A stretch of DNA of 64,000 nt from a virus: the IMG/VR virus record IMGVR_UViG_3300024503_000485, positions 126,001-190,000 of that record. The stretch is one strand, 5' to 3'. This document shows, piece by piece, positions 6,393 through 15,866 of the stretch (positions are counted from its first letter, which is position 1; every line of letters begins with the position of its first letter). Position numbers and translations under genes: made by a program. Under the pieces are notes generated by a model, which saw only the letters and a list, made by a program, of their open reading frames with translations, had not been told where the DNA came from and did not search any database.

Positions 6393-8167
6393 TCTATAAT
6401 CTCCACATCGTTGCTGTAACTGGTAAATCCGTTTTCTTTAATAACTTTTAACACATGATTTACTCGATTTGTTAGATCATCTCTGTGAGAAATTAAGAAA
6501 ACATTTTTATTTCTTTCTCTAGTCATCTTCTTAAGTACCGCAATACTTGATTCTACTCCGCTGGCATCCATGCCGCTGTCTACAAGCTCATCAATAAACA
6601 ACAGGTTGATAGGATGATAAAGATTTTCCCACACATCTCGGAACGCCCAAGATAGAGATAAAATCAATCTGTTGCGTTCACCTCGACTTAAATTATCAAA
6701 ATCTAGGTCCTGGCCTAATTGAGTAATAATAACACTAAGATCATTTTGAAATTCTACAATATGAGGCAATCCTATTCTATCTAGATAATGAGTTAATCGT
6801 TGATTTAAGAATGCTAAGTTTTGATCGATAATACGTTTACGTACAAAACTATCTTTATTTGTTAAAAGTTTATGTAAAAACTCCTGATGATCTTTAACTC
6901 TTACAAGTTCGTTTAGGTTATTCCAGTCAATTTCTTGAACAGCAGTATTTTTTAATTCTAAGATTTGATCATCATAAGGGTTTTCTTCTGCTTCTTTAAT
7001 AGTAGCATCTCTTTCTAACCCATCTAATGTGTTTTTATGATTAAGTGCTTCTTCTAAATTGTCATAAGTTACTTTTGGACAAGCAGTTAGCTCACCTAAT
7101 AATGCCATTGCTTCGTTAAGAGTTGATAGTTCTTCTAAGTGTTCGTTAATAGAACCTTTACTTTCTTCAACTTGTTGAGCTTTTGCTACAAGCATTTCTT
7201 CATGTTTGTCATCATGTAACTCTTGACCACAAGCATGGCATTTATGATCTGCAAGACTAATAAGCTCTTTTTCTAATTTAGAAAGGACTTTTTGTTCTTT
7301 TTCTAATGCCGCTGTTTGTTTAGCAATTAAAGAATTAAGGTTATCTTTTTCTTTTTTGTTTTTATTCCATTCAACTAATGCTCGTTGATTTGATATTTCT
7401 TCTTCAATGTCAATTTGCATTAAACGATCAATACTTTTAAGTATATTTTCAAGAGAGGACTCTTTTTGATCGTTCCACATTTTTTGTTTACGCTCTAACG
7501 CTTCAATGCTTTGTTGAATGCGTTCATTACTAGCTTTAATTGTTTCTATTTTAGTATTTTCTGAAGTAATAGCATCTTTTGTTTGTTTGATTTGTTCTTT
7601 TAAATTTTCTGCTTTTTCTGATAAAAGTGTAATACCTAGTAATTGTTCAATAACGCTTCTTTGATCAGCAGCCTTCATTGATAAGAACGGTTCAGTATAA
7701 GTGTTCAACGCTAAAATGTGTTTAAACATTTCGTGACTCATACCAAATACATCTTCAATTGCTTTTTGTGTTTCTCGACTATCGCCTTGAGATTCGTCAA
7801 GGTCCTGTAATTCTTGTTCTTGACCGTTAATGCTAAATTTTAACAAGTTTGGTTTTCTACCACGTTCAATGTGATATTCAACGCCGTGTTTTTCAAAACT
7901 AATTGTGACTAACATTCCCTTTTGATTAATCTTGTTGATAAGGTTGTCACGTTTAATATTAGTCAGGGCTTGACCGTAGATCGCATAACTCAAGCCATTG
8001 ATGATAGTTGTTTTGCCCGTACCGTTGCGAGCCCCAGAATCATCACCTCCTAGATCTAGATTTTCACCTAAGACTAGAGTTAATTGACCACGGTCAAAAT
8101 CGATGGCTTGAGTTTGATTACCCACGCTCATGAAATTTCTTACGGTTAGATTCTTAATTTTAATCAT
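6389..8167 (-). CDS. 46: Recombination endonuclease subunit gp46 (Rad50/SbcC-like ATPase)
   Basis: The 592-residue protein is an SMC-like ATPase. Walker A is GARNGTGKTT at residues 45-54. A long coiled coil surrounds a zinc hook CHAC near residue 310. The signature motif LSRGERNRL and Walker B LLFIDELVDSGMD lie in the C-terminal lobe, followed by a switch histidine (SHRDD). T4 gp46 is 560 residues. With gp47 it forms the Mre11/Rad50-type complex that resects DNA ends for recombination-dependent replication and helps degrade host DNA. The start overlaps the gp47 stop by four bases, as usual for this pair. Confidence 0.95.
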   Translation of the reverse strand: MIKIKNLTVRNFMSVGNQTQAIDFDRGQLTLVLGENLDLGGDDSGARNGTGKTTIINGLSYAIYGQALTNIKRDNLINKINQKGMLVTISFEKHGVEYHIERGRKPNLLKFSINGQEQELQDLDESQGDSRETQKAIEDVFGMSHEMFKHILALNTYTEPFLSMKAADQRSVIEQLLGITLLSEKAENLKEQIKQTKDAITSENTKIETIKASNERIQQSIEALERKQKMWNDQKESSLENILKSIDRLMQIDIEEEISNQRALVEWNKNKKEKDNLNSLIAKQTAALEKEQKVLSKLEKELISLADHKCHACGQELHDDKHEEMLVAKAQQVEESKGSINEHLEELSTLNEAMALLGELTACPKVTYDNLEEALNHKNTLDGLERDATIKEAEENPYDDQILELKNTAVQEIDWNNLNELVRVKDHQEFLHKLLTNKDSFVRKRIIDQNLAFLNQRLTHYLDRIGLPHIVEFQNDLSVIITQLGQDLDFDNLSRGERNRLILSLSWAFRDVWENLYHPINLLFIDELVDSGMDASGVESSIAVLKKMTRERNKNVFLISHRDDLTNRVNHVLKVIKENGFTSYSNDVEIIE

Positions 8168-9174
8168 AGTTCTTTATAAATCTCTAATAGGAGTCCTTTA
8201 TCGTATGTGTCGCTTTCAATAGCATTGATTTGATTGATAACAATGGTATCAACACTTTCAAATTCAATATCGATAGGCGAAGCACTCGATTCAACTTCTA
8301 CCTTTTCTGGAATAAGCATTAATTCTCGCAAATCGTATTGCGGCATGAATTGCTCTTTAATGAAATTTGCTTCTTCAAATGTAATAGGTAAGTCAATAGT
8401 AACACGACAATGCATTTTTGGTCTTAACAATGCGTCGGGAGTATCAATTATTTGACTTAGCTTGTAGGTACGATATACTGGTTGATTAGCCCAAGTTTTG
8501 TATTGGGGTTTGCCTCCCCACTCTAATAACATCATACCTCGATCGTCATCACCTGCATCGGCGTAATTGTGCGGAAATGCATTACCAATATACACTATGT
8601 TTCCTGTAGCTTGGCGTTTGTGAAAATGCCCGCTAAACACATAATCTTGATTTACAAAATGGTTTCTTTGCAACTGGCCATGATCGGGCATTTGAATCAT
8701 AGCATTCATGTAGAAGCTTGGTAATTCTAAATGTCCAAAAATATATTTGCTTTTAATTTTTGGAATATCTTTCCATTCGTCTCCTACTAACCAAGGGAGT
8801 ATTGTTACATTTCCATCTGTAAAGGGTTCTTTAATAGGAGTTACATTTGGAAACAATCGCATAAATTCAATTGAATTGATTTCTCGTTTGTCTTTATAAA
8901 ACAAATCGTGATTGCCTAAAATAAAATAGACTTTTTCAAAAGATGCGTTTAATCGTTCTAGGTTAGACACCGTATAATTCATAGTGCTAACATCTGTAGT
9001 TGATCGATTGTGATGCCAGTCGCCTAAGAAGATGCAAGTTTCTGCACCTTCTTCTTTAGCAGTATCACAAAACCATTTAACAAATTCTTCACAATCAATG
9101 TTGTGAGTTCTGCTTCCTGATTTTAATCCAAAGTGTATATCCGTAAAACATGCGGCTTTTTTAAATAGATTCAT
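8164..9174 (-). CDS. 47: Recombination endonuclease subunit gp47 (Mre11/SbcD-like nuclease)
   Basis: This 336-residue metallophosphatase-type nuclease is close to the length of T4 gp47 (339). The phosphoesterase motifs are in order: D12-x-H14 (TDIHFG), D52 (LGDWHHN), N88-H89-D90 (GNHD), GHLE, and H183-x-H185 (GHFHKR). It pairs with gp46, encoded immediately downstream with a four-base overlap. Together they process double-strand ends during T4-type recombination and replication. The gene follows gp55 by a 31-base gap. Confidence 0.95.
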   Translation of the reverse strand: MNLFKKAACFTDIHFGLKSGSRTHNIDCEEFVKWFCDTAKEEGAETCIFLGDWHHNRSTTDVSTMNYTVSNLERLNASFEKVYFILGNHDLFYKDKREINSIEFMRLFPNVTPIKEPFTDGNVTILPWLVGDEWKDIPKIKSKYIFGHLELPSFYMNAMIQMPDHGQLQRNHFVNQDYVFSGHFHKRQATGNIVYIGNAFPHNYADAGDDDRGMMLLEWGGKPQYKTWANQPVYRTYKLSQIIDTPDALLRPKMHCRVTIDLPITFEEANFIKEQFMPQYDLRELMLIPEKVEVESSASPIDIEFESVDTIVINQINAIESDTYDKGLLLEIYKEL

Positions 9175-9205
9175 ATGACGAGTTTAATATAATTTTTATT
9201 AAAGG

Positions 9206-10054
9206 TCAATCCCAATCATTACCATTATCGATAGTAACAGGAGCGGTAGCAGGACCACTACCACTACCCCATTGACGAGTCCAACTTGGATTCATACCGT
9301 TCATTTCCAGTATGTCGTCTCTGATGTTCTGGTTACGTTTTTCAATGTTAATGATCCGCACGAATGAATTAGTGACAGCAGCAGTATAATAAGCAAAAGG
9401 ATTATCGGATTTGCTTTCATCAAATTGTAGTCCTATCTGTGTTAGCTGTAAAATAGCCTGCCCTTTCATTTCGTCATTATAGGTATATCCTCTAACGTTG
9501 CCTCTAGTCGCATATCGGTCACATAATTTTAAAAACATTCGAGCTAGATTACTAGTCATTTGGCCGTGGTCTTTGCTAAATGCTCCGGTGTTAATATCAC
9601 CTTTCCAGTGGCTTTTTACAACACATATTAGATTACCGTTGGTATCAAATTTCCAATGTTGAAAGGGCGGAAAATTTACTTTTTCATGACCGTCGCTGGT
9701 ATTTTTAACGGTCTTTTTTCTTCCTGGAGCAAGAGGAATATGTTCAAAGGTCATAACTCTAAAGACTACATCATTCTTGTCAATTTTTTTATAGTCTATT
9801 TCAAATTCTTTTGCGGGAATTTTTTTACCTTGCGCTAACATTGCTGCTTCGTGGTTAATTTTTGCTAACCTAGAAGCTCTGTTTCTTTTTGCTTCGGCAA
9901 TTGTCCTGATATTAATTTTGGACAAGTTTGGTACAATCATATCATACTCTAAAAATGCTTTATCTGTGCATGAGCAGTATGTATTTTTGCTTAAATGTAT
10001 CTCTCTTAGTAAGTCTTTGTTTGTTAGGTACTTAATTTTAGGTACGGTATTCAT
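9206..10054 (-). CDS. 55: RNA polymerase sigma factor for late transcription, gp55-like
   Basis: This 282-residue protein resembles T4-type gp55, a small divergent sigma that directs host RNA polymerase to TATAAATA late promoters with gp33 and the sliding clamp. The identifying part is residues ~195-250, with DEMKGQAILQLTQIGLQFD, NPFAYYTAAVTNSFVRI and EKRNQNIRDD, corresponding to sigma region 2. It is longer than T4 gp55 (185 residues); the N-terminal ~120 residues include an extra basic region. The 75-base gap on its 5' side separates it from the divergent late gene cluster. Ten ATAAATA motifs in this window are its expected targets. The ATG has a GGGAG ribosome-binding site nearby. Confidence 0.85.
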   Translation of the reverse strand: MNTVPKIKYLTNKDLLREIHLSKNTYCSCTDKAFLEYDMIVPNLSKINIRTIAEAKRNRASRLAKINHEAAMLAQGKKIPAKEFEIDYKKIDKNDVVFRVMTFEHIPLAPGRKKTVKNTSDGHEKVNFPPFQHWKFDTNGNLICVVKSHWKGDINTGAFSKDHGQMTSNLARMFLKLCDRYATRGNVRGYTYNDEMKGQAILQLTQIGLQFDESKSDNPFAYYTAAVTNSFVRIINIEKRNQNIRDDILEMNGMNPSWTRQWGSGSGPATAPVTIDNGNDWD

Positions 10055-10102
10055 TCAGTATATATCTCCCTTTTATTAATATAATAGCACATTTTGACAA
10101 GA

Positions 10103-10109
10103 ATAAATA
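10103..10109 (+). promoter_or_regulatory. Late promoter -10 motif for the baseplate gene cluster
   Basis: ATAAATA lies 20 bases before the ATG at 10129, which has the ribosome-binding sequence CGGAG 8-12 bases upstream. It is the only good promoter candidate for the run gp48/54-like, gp53, hub protein, gp5 and gp25. Confidence 0.65.
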
Positions 10110-10128
10110 GACTAAACGGAGTCTTTTT

Positions 10129-11262
10129 ATGCCATTATCGCTTAATCCATTAGCCCAATTAGTTAACAATGTTTCTCAAAGTATTAGCGGAGCCGCTAAC
10201 CAAGCAGGAGCCGGCTTAAACAACATGACCGCTTCTTTATCTAAAACAAATTTAGATTCTGTAACTTCTCGTCTTTCCGGCGGATTAGGCAGCGGATTAA
10301 ATGGAGTTACAGCGGGTGTTGGTAATGCAATTGACCAAGGAATGGCAGGCGTTAAAGGATTAACAGGCTCAATTGGAGGCGCCGGCCTTCCAGCATTAGG
10401 CGGCATAACAGGACAAGCACAAAACTTAGTATCTAAAGTTGGTACGGGTGTTGGTGCTATTAGTAACGTTACTTCTGACATTGCTACCTCTCTTAATAAA
10501 TTAGGCGGTGGAAATATTGCTGGCGGACTACTTGGTGTTGCAGGTGCTATTTCCAAAGCCGCTGGACAATTAAACAATATTCTAAGTCTTGCTAGAGGAA
10601 TAAACTTACCGTCAAATGCAGAGTTATTTCAAACACGAGGCGCGGTAGTATCAATGACACCAGTGCCAGGAAATGATTGGCGTGTTAGAATCAACTGCAA
10701 TTGGGAATTGTTTAACTCTCCTTTGTTTGACGCAACTCTTAAGGAAACCGGCGGACTCGCTTGGCCATACTTGCCAAACATCACGGTATCTTCAAAGGCA
10801 AACTACAGCCAATTAGATCCTGTGCATAATATATATCCATTCCAGGCCTATAAGAGTAGTGCTATTGAAGACATTCAAATTAGTGGAGAGTTTTCAGTTG
10901 AAACTGAAAAAGATGCTTACTACTGGATAGCTGCCACCACTTGGTTAAGAACCGTTACTAAAATGTTTTATGGTACAGGACCAAACGTTGGTAATCCGCC
11001 TATTATTTGTCAACTAACCGGCTATGGAAGTAATGTATTCAACACCGTTCCTGTAGTAATCAAAGCAACAAGTTTTGATTTTAAAGAAGATGTTCAATAC
11101 ATTAAATGTCAAACAGATACAATGTCGCAACCAACATGGGTACCGACACTAAGTACTATCTCGGTGACGGTATCGCCAATTTATAACAGAGCAAGACTAC
11201 GTCAATTTAGTTTAGAAGATTTTGCTTCTGGCAATACAGCAAACACAACAGGATTCCTATAA
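10129..11262 (+). CDS. Baseplate tail-tube cap/initiator-like protein (gp48/gp54 type)
   Basis: The 377-residue protein starts with a ~155-residue Gly/Ala/Ser-rich region with amphipathic repeats. A folded C-terminal domain follows, containing GNDWRVRINCNWELF, WPYLPNITVSSKANY, IQISGEFSVETEKDAYYW and a hydrophobic TTWLRTVTKMFYG. This layout matches the marine phage proteins annotated as T4 gp48 or gp54, the two tube-like proteins that sit on top of the hub and start tail-tube polymerisation. Which of the two it represents cannot be told from sequence alone; its length is closer to gp48 (364). It is the first gene of the late baseplate run and is followed two bases later by gp53. Confidence 0.65.
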   Translation: MPLSLNPLAQLVNNVSQSISGAANQAGAGLNNMTASLSKTNLDSVTSRLSGGLGSGLNGVTAGVGNAIDQGMAGVKGLTGSIGGAGLPALGGITGQAQNLVSKVGTGVGAISNVTSDIATSLNKLGGGNIAGGLLGVAGAISKAAGQLNNILSLARGINLPSNAELFQTRGAVVSMTPVPGNDWRVRINCNWELFNSPLFDATLKETGGLAWPYLPNITVSSKANYSQLDPVHNIYPFQAYKSSAIEDIQISGEFSVETEKDAYYWIAATTWLRTVTKMFYGTGPNVGNPPIICQLTGYGSNVFNTVPVVIKATSFDFKEDVQYIKCQTDTMSQPTWVPTLSTISVTVSPIYNRARLRQFSLEDFASGNTANTTGFL

Positions 11263-11263
11263 C

Positions 11264-11563
11264 ATGGCAAAGTATAGACAAAGTTCACCTTATTTTCTTA
11301 CTAAACAAAACAATTTGTATCTTGAATTGTTGTCTATCAGACCCATTCCTGCAGAGACTGATGATTTCAAATACAAAATAGAAAATCAATACAAACACAG
11401 ACCGGATTTATTGTCCTATGATTTGTATGGAACACCAAAACTATGGTGGGTTTTTGTTCAAAGAAATATGGATGTTATTAAAGATCCAATATATGATTTT
11501 GAACCCGGAACAGAAATTTATCTTCCAAAAAAAAGCAATCTAGAAAGATTTTTAGGAATATAA
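11264..11563 (+). CDS. 53: Baseplate wedge subunit gp53-like
   Basis: The 99-residue protein resembles T4 gp53, which links baseplate wedges. The key segment is YDLYGTPKLWWVFVQRNMD, then DPIYDFEPGTEIYLP, a LysM-like motif typical of gp53 homologues. The frame is open upstream from 11222, but the ATG at 11264 is preferred: it begins just after the preceding stop and gives the family's usual length. It is followed one base later by the next gene, and all lie on one late transcript. Confidence 0.85.
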   Translation: MAKYRQSSPYFLTKQNNLYLELLSIRPIPAETDDFKYKIENQYKHRPDLLSYDLYGTPKLWWVFVQRNMDVIKDPIYDFEPGTEIYLPKKSNLERFLGI

Positions 11564-11564
11564 T

Positions 11565-13874
11565 ATGGCTTTAGGATTACGAGACATTGGTCAAGTATTT
11601 GGTGCAGCATTAACTAAACCAGACGGTACAGGAATCGATCCAACTGCAACAGCATCAAACCTTGGACTTGGTTTTGCAAAAACTTCATCAGACATAAAGT
11701 TAAGTTTATTGCAGGGAAAAACACCTGCAGGAACTGATGCCAGAGCAACTATTAGTGCAGGTAGCAAAGAAAATATTAAACCTAAACAACGAGGGTTTGC
11801 TAATCAGTTAGAACAATTTGCATCATATAATGTTTTATGGACGTTGGCATGTTTAAAACCCGAGGAAGCAAATAATCCTTACCTATACAGAAATTCTGCA
11901 TTCGTTGAAAAACAAGTTGTATTTTCGTCTGGCGGAAGATATGATCAGGAAAGAGCAGCAACAGCCTACGGAGCCCCTGAATACTTTATTCAAAACTTTT
12001 CTATGGATACCTTAATGACAGGTACTCCTGCTACAGGCTCTTCAAATGCTATTAACTTTACCTTTGAAATTATAGAACCTTACAGCATGGGATTGTTTTT
12101 ACAGAGTCTTCAGGTTGCGGCTCTGGCAGCAGGATATCCAAGTTATCTTGAAGAAGCAGTATATTGTTTAAAAATGGAATTTGTAGGATTTGATCAAGAT
12201 ATGAAATCCTATGCTTCTATAAAACCAAAATTCTTTTTAATGTTGTTAAAGAAAACAACTTTTAATGTTACAGAATCTGGAAGCACTTATAAATTTGAAG
12301 CCATTGTTTATAATCAAGAAGGATTTTCTGAAACCTACACAGCATTAAAAACTGATATAGCAATCACAGGAAGTACCGTAAAAGAATTATTAGCAGGCAG
12401 AGAAAGAAGTTTAACAACGGTTCTTAATGAGCACGAACAAAAATCTGTTCCTGAATTAAAAACGTACCCAGACAAGTACGAAATACATTTTCCAGAAAAT
12501 TCATTTGATCCAATCCCTGGAGTTGGACCAGACGATGCAGACAACAGAGCAGTAATAAACACATCAAATGAACGAGTAATTTCAAAAAGTGCATCTTATG
12601 CTAATCCAGAGGACGATCCGGCATTTTTTATTTCAAACGCTATAGGCAATGCAAGTTTTAATTTCCAGGCAGACTCAGGAGGAAACTATGTTGCCCCAAA
12701 AGCAGAAGATGCATATGACGAAAGCACAGGAAAAGTTAATAGAGATAAAGTTTCAATAAATGCAAAAGAAAGAACATTTAACTATGCTCAAAAACAATCA
12801 ATATTAGAAGTTATTACACAAGCCATTGAAGAATCCGATTATGCAGCTAAGGCATTAAAAGAATCTAATATTGATCCAACTGGTATGATTAATTGGTTTA
12901 GAATTGATGTTCAAACACAGCTTTTGAATTGGGATCCTAAATTTAAAAAATATTCAAAACGTATTATTTTTAGAGTAATGCCATACAAAATTCATAATTC
13001 GGTTTTTACAAATCCTAATGCAGTCCCTTTAGGATATGACCAGTTAGAAGAACAAATAGTTAAACAATACAATTACATCTATACAGGTACAAATAATGAT
13101 TTATTAAGATTTGATATACAAATTAATAATTCTTTTTATACCGCAGTTGCATCAAATAGAATTGAAGATGCAGGCCGCCTTGCAAATAAAGATTTACAAA
13201 CATCAGGCGATCCGCAACAAAACAAAGCAGAAGTTGAAAAAGGATCGGGAGGAGTAACAGCAGCTAAGAGTCCTACAGGAAGTAGGCCGGTTGCACAGGA
13301 TGTAAATGCTATTAAACTACCGTTTGGCGGTTCTGGAAATTTAACTGATGAACAAGTAGTTGCTAATAATTTTCACAAAGCATTCCTTGAAAGTTCTCAA
13401 GCTGAAATGGTAAAAATTTCAGCAGAAATTATTGGAGATCCTTACTGGATGGTAGATAGCGGCATGGGCGGATATTTTGCAGGCCCAGGAGCCACAGATC
13501 AAATTACCGAAGACGGGACAGCAAACTATGAAGCAGGTGATACATTCATCTATATGAGATTTAGAACACCGATTGAACCAATGGAAGAAAAAGGAACTTA
13601 TTTGTTTGTTGGAGAATCAGATAGTCCCTTTAGCGGCATTTATAAAGTTATTAAATGTCAAAATAATTTTTCTGAAGGATTGTTTAAACAAACACTAGAG
13701 TGTATTAGAATGCCTCTACAACCTAACGATCTTGATGACAAAGTTGATCCAGATAAACAAAGTACTCTTATGTACAATACAGATAAAGTTAAACCAGAAT
13801 CGTCATCTCCTGTTGACACTGATGATGCCGGTGATGAGGGTGAACCGTCAGATCCACCTACATATTTTGCTTGA
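11565..13874 (+). CDS. Large baseplate structural protein, probably hub-associated
   Basis: This 769-residue protein is a conserved-looking virion protein without enzymatic motifs. Residues ~100-300 contain the patterns NFTFEIIEPYSMGLFLQSLQ and YKFEAIVYNQEGFS. The C-terminal ~180 residues contain YLFVGESDSPFSGIYKVIK and LFKQTLECIRMPLQ, typical of the hub/LysM-like end of phage hub proteins. The last ~30 residues are acidic and Pro/Ser-rich. It lies between gp53 and gp5 on the late transcript. By position it could be the gp27 equivalent (the hub trimer that holds gp5), but the residue-level match is not strong enough to name it. Confidence 0.55.
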   Translation: MALGLRDIGQVFGAALTKPDGTGIDPTATASNLGLGFAKTSSDIKLSLLQGKTPAGTDARATISAGSKENIKPKQRGFANQLEQFASYNVLWTLACLKPEEANNPYLYRNSAFVEKQVVFSSGGRYDQERAATAYGAPEYFIQNFSMDTLMTGTPATGSSNAINFTFEIIEPYSMGLFLQSLQVAALAAGYPSYLEEAVYCLKMEFVGFDQDMKSYASIKPKFFLMLLKKTTFNVTESGSTYKFEAIVYNQEGFSETYTALKTDIAITGSTVKELLAGRERSLTTVLNEHEQKSVPELKTYPDKYEIHFPENSFDPIPGVGPDDADNRAVINTSNERVISKSASYANPEDDPAFFISNAIGNASFNFQADSGGNYVAPKAEDAYDESTGKVNRDKVSINAKERTFNYAQKQSILEVITQAIEESDYAAKALKESNIDPTGMINWFRIDVQTQLLNWDPKFKKYSKRIIFRVMPYKIHNSVFTNPNAVPLGYDQLEEQIVKQYNYIYTGTNNDLLRFDIQINNSFYTAVASNRIEDAGRLANKDLQTSGDPQQNKAEVEKGSGGVTAAKSPTGSRPVAQDVNAIKLPFGGSGNLTDEQVVANNFHKAFLESSQAEMVKISAEIIGDPYWMVDSGMGGYFAGPGATDQITEDGTANYEAGDTFIYMRFRTPIEPMEEKGTYLFVGESDSPFSGIYKVIKCQNNFSEGLFKQTLECIRMPLQPNDLDDKVDPDKQSTLMYNTDKVKPESSSPVDTDDAGDEGEPSDPPTYFA

Positions 13875-13882
13875 GGTAATAA

Positions 13883-15385
13883 ATGGCAGAGTCAGTTAGA
13901 AAACCGCAGAATCAAAAATCTAGTCAAGGCATAGGCAACGGCCCTTATCTTGCTAAGGTGGTAAGCCATCTTGATCCTTCTTTTATGTCGGGATTAGAAG
14001 TTACACTACTTAGAGATTCTGCAAACGAAATTGGTGACGAAAGCCAAACATATCCTGTAAAATACTTAACACCATTTTATGGAAGTACTGCCTACGAATT
14101 TATGGGCAAAAACACCGGCAATGCAGATGCCTATCACGATACACAAAAATCCTACGGCATGTGGTTTACCCCACCGGATATTGGCGTAACCGTAATGGTT
14201 ATATTTGTAGATGGCAATCCTTCTGAAGGATATTTTATTGGTTGTGTTCCTAGCCGTTTTGCCAATAACATGATTCCAGCAATCGGCGGTACTGATGTGG
14301 TAGATATTTCGTCTACAGATAAATCTAAGTATTCAACTAGTATGCCGTTACCAGTTGCAGAAGTCAATAGAAAAGCCAACGATCTAACTAAAAGTACTGC
14401 GGTAGACAAGATTAAAAAACCAGTGCATCCTATGGCAGATAGATTTTTAGAACAAGGGTTAATTGAAGATGATGCACGAGGAGTAACTACATCTACCGTA
14501 AGACGAAATGTACCAAATATGGTTTTTGGTATTTTAACTCCAGGTCCATTAGATCAAAGAGACGGTGCTAAAAAATCAAATATTGGTAGAAAAGATTCTG
14601 CAACAATATCTCCGGTTCCGGTAGGCCGACTAGGAGGAACACAATTAGTATTTGACGACGGCGATGACAGATATTACCGAAAAACTTCTGCAGGTGAAGG
14701 AGGAGTTGAATATCTCGAAGGAAATAAGGGAGATAAAAATATTCCTTATAACGAATACTTTAGGGTACGTACAAGAACAGGCCATCAGTTGTTGATGCAC
14801 AATTCCGAAGATTTGATTTATATTGGTAATGCTAGAGGAACAGCCTGGGTTGAATTAACCAGCAATGGAAAAATAGATATCTATGCTCAAGATAGCATTA
14901 GTATTCACTCTGAACAAGATTTAAACATTCGTGCTGATAGAGATATTAATTTAGAAGCAGGAAGAAACTTTAATGTTAGAAGTGTATTAGGAGCAGTTCA
15001 TATTGATGCAACTACTAATTTAGAATTAGTTGTTGGAGCTAACGGATATCTAACAACAGCAGGAAGTATTCATTTAAATGCAACCGGCGATGCAAACATT
15101 ACAGCAGCAGGAAACAGCAATATAAAAAGTGCTCACCACTTTGAAACTGCAAGTGCTATTGACATGAACGGTCCAGCTGCAACACCTGCTACAAAAGCAT
15201 TGCCGTTAACTTTAAATGACAATTTAGTAACAGACGGAACACTTGATTGGGCTAAAACAAAATATATTAAACCTGATCCTGTTAAAAGTATTATGAAACG
15301 TATACCAATGCACGAACCGTGGCCTTTGCATGAAAATCAAGCGCCACAATTTGTTACTCCGGATAACACGGATAGGGATGCTTAA
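13883..15385 (+). CDS. 5: Baseplate hub spike protein gp5-like, without lysozyme domain
   Basis: This 500-residue protein has the gp5/VgrG layout. An N-terminal OB-fold (residues ~18-125, with YLAKVVSHLDPSFMSGLEVTLL and WFTPPDIGVTVMVIFVDGNP) comes first, then a linker, then a C-terminal beta-helix (residues ~330-440). The beta-helix consists of short repeats such as DLNIRADRDINLEAGRN and GDANITAAGNSNI, forming the membrane-piercing needle. T4 gp5 (575 residues) has a T4-lysozyme domain between these parts; here the intervening region lacks recognisable lysozyme catalytic motifs. Peptidoglycan digestion must then be supplied elsewhere. The gene starts 8 bases after its neighbour with GAGG as ribosome-binding site. 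Confidence 0.85.
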   Translation: MAESVRKPQNQKSSQGIGNGPYLAKVVSHLDPSFMSGLEVTLLRDSANEIGDESQTYPVKYLTPFYGSTAYEFMGKNTGNADAYHDTQKSYGMWFTPPDIGVTVMVIFVDGNPSEGYFIGCVPSRFANNMIPAIGGTDVVDISSTDKSKYSTSMPLPVAEVNRKANDLTKSTAVDKIKKPVHPMADRFLEQGLIEDDARGVTTSTVRRNVPNMVFGILTPGPLDQRDGAKKSNIGRKDSATISPVPVGRLGGTQLVFDDGDDRYYRKTSAGEGGVEYLEGNKGDKNIPYNEYFRVRTRTGHQLLMHNSEDLIYIGNARGTAWVELTSNGKIDIYAQDSISIHSEQDLNIRADRDINLEAGRNFNVRSVLGAVHIDATTNLELVVGANGYLTTAGSIHLNATGDANITAAGNSNIKSAHHFETASAIDMNGPAATPATKALPLTLNDNLVTDGTLDWAKTKYIKPDPVKSIMKRIPMHEPWPLHENQAPQFVTPDNTDRDA

Positions 15386-15387
15386 TT

Positions 15388-15825
15388 ATGGCAAAATTAT
15401 ATAATCAAAAAACGGTTGCAAGTAATATAGCATCTGTTGGAAATCAAAATATTACAGAATTTACCTATAAAGGTTTTTGTTCAGCAGAAACAAAAAAAGG
15501 ATATAAACTCTATGACATCGATCTTGTTAAACAAGATCTAATTAATCATTTTTACATTCGTAAGGGCGAAAAGTTAGAAAACCCAGAATTTGGTACGGTC
15601 ATTTGGGATTTATTATTTGAACAATTTACAGAAGAAGTAAAAAAATTAATTGCTAAAGACGTTGAAGAAATTATTAACTACGACCCTAGAATTGCTGTTA
15701 ATTCAGTAATTGTCGATAGCACAGATCAAGGAATTCGAATAGAAGCAGAGTTAGTATATCTGCCTTTTAATGTTAGCGAGCGTATGACTTTTGACTTTGA
15801 CAAGTTAAATTACTCAGTTAACTGA
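15388..15825 (+). CDS. 25: Baseplate wedge subunit gp25
   Basis: The 145-residue protein belongs to the gp25/lysozyme-like baseplate wedge family, close to the T4 length of 132. Diagnostic features are the central HFYIRKGEKLENPEFGTVIWDLLFE, with the conserved EF/W residues, and DPRIAVNSV. gp25 forms the wedge core with gp6 and gp53 and contacts the sheath initiator. It begins 3 bases after gp5 and is the last gene before a new late promoter. Confidence 0.92.
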   Translation: MAKLYNQKTVASNIASVGNQNITEFTYKGFCSAETKKGYKLYDIDLVKQDLINHFYIRKGEKLENPEFGTVIWDLLFEQFTEEVKKLIAKDVEEIINYDPRIAVNSVIVDSTDQGIRIEAELVYLPFNVSERMTFDFDKLNYSVN

Positions 15826-15842
15826 CCAGTTTATTTTCCGCG

Positions 15843-15849
15843 ATAAATA
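15843..15849 (+). promoter_or_regulatory. Late promoter -10 motif upstream of gp6
   Basis: ATAAATA in the 41-base gap between gp25 and gp6, 18 bases before the gp6 ATG; AGGA serves as ribosome-binding site. Confidence 0.6.
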
Positions 15850-15866
15850 TTGAATAGGACTATAAA

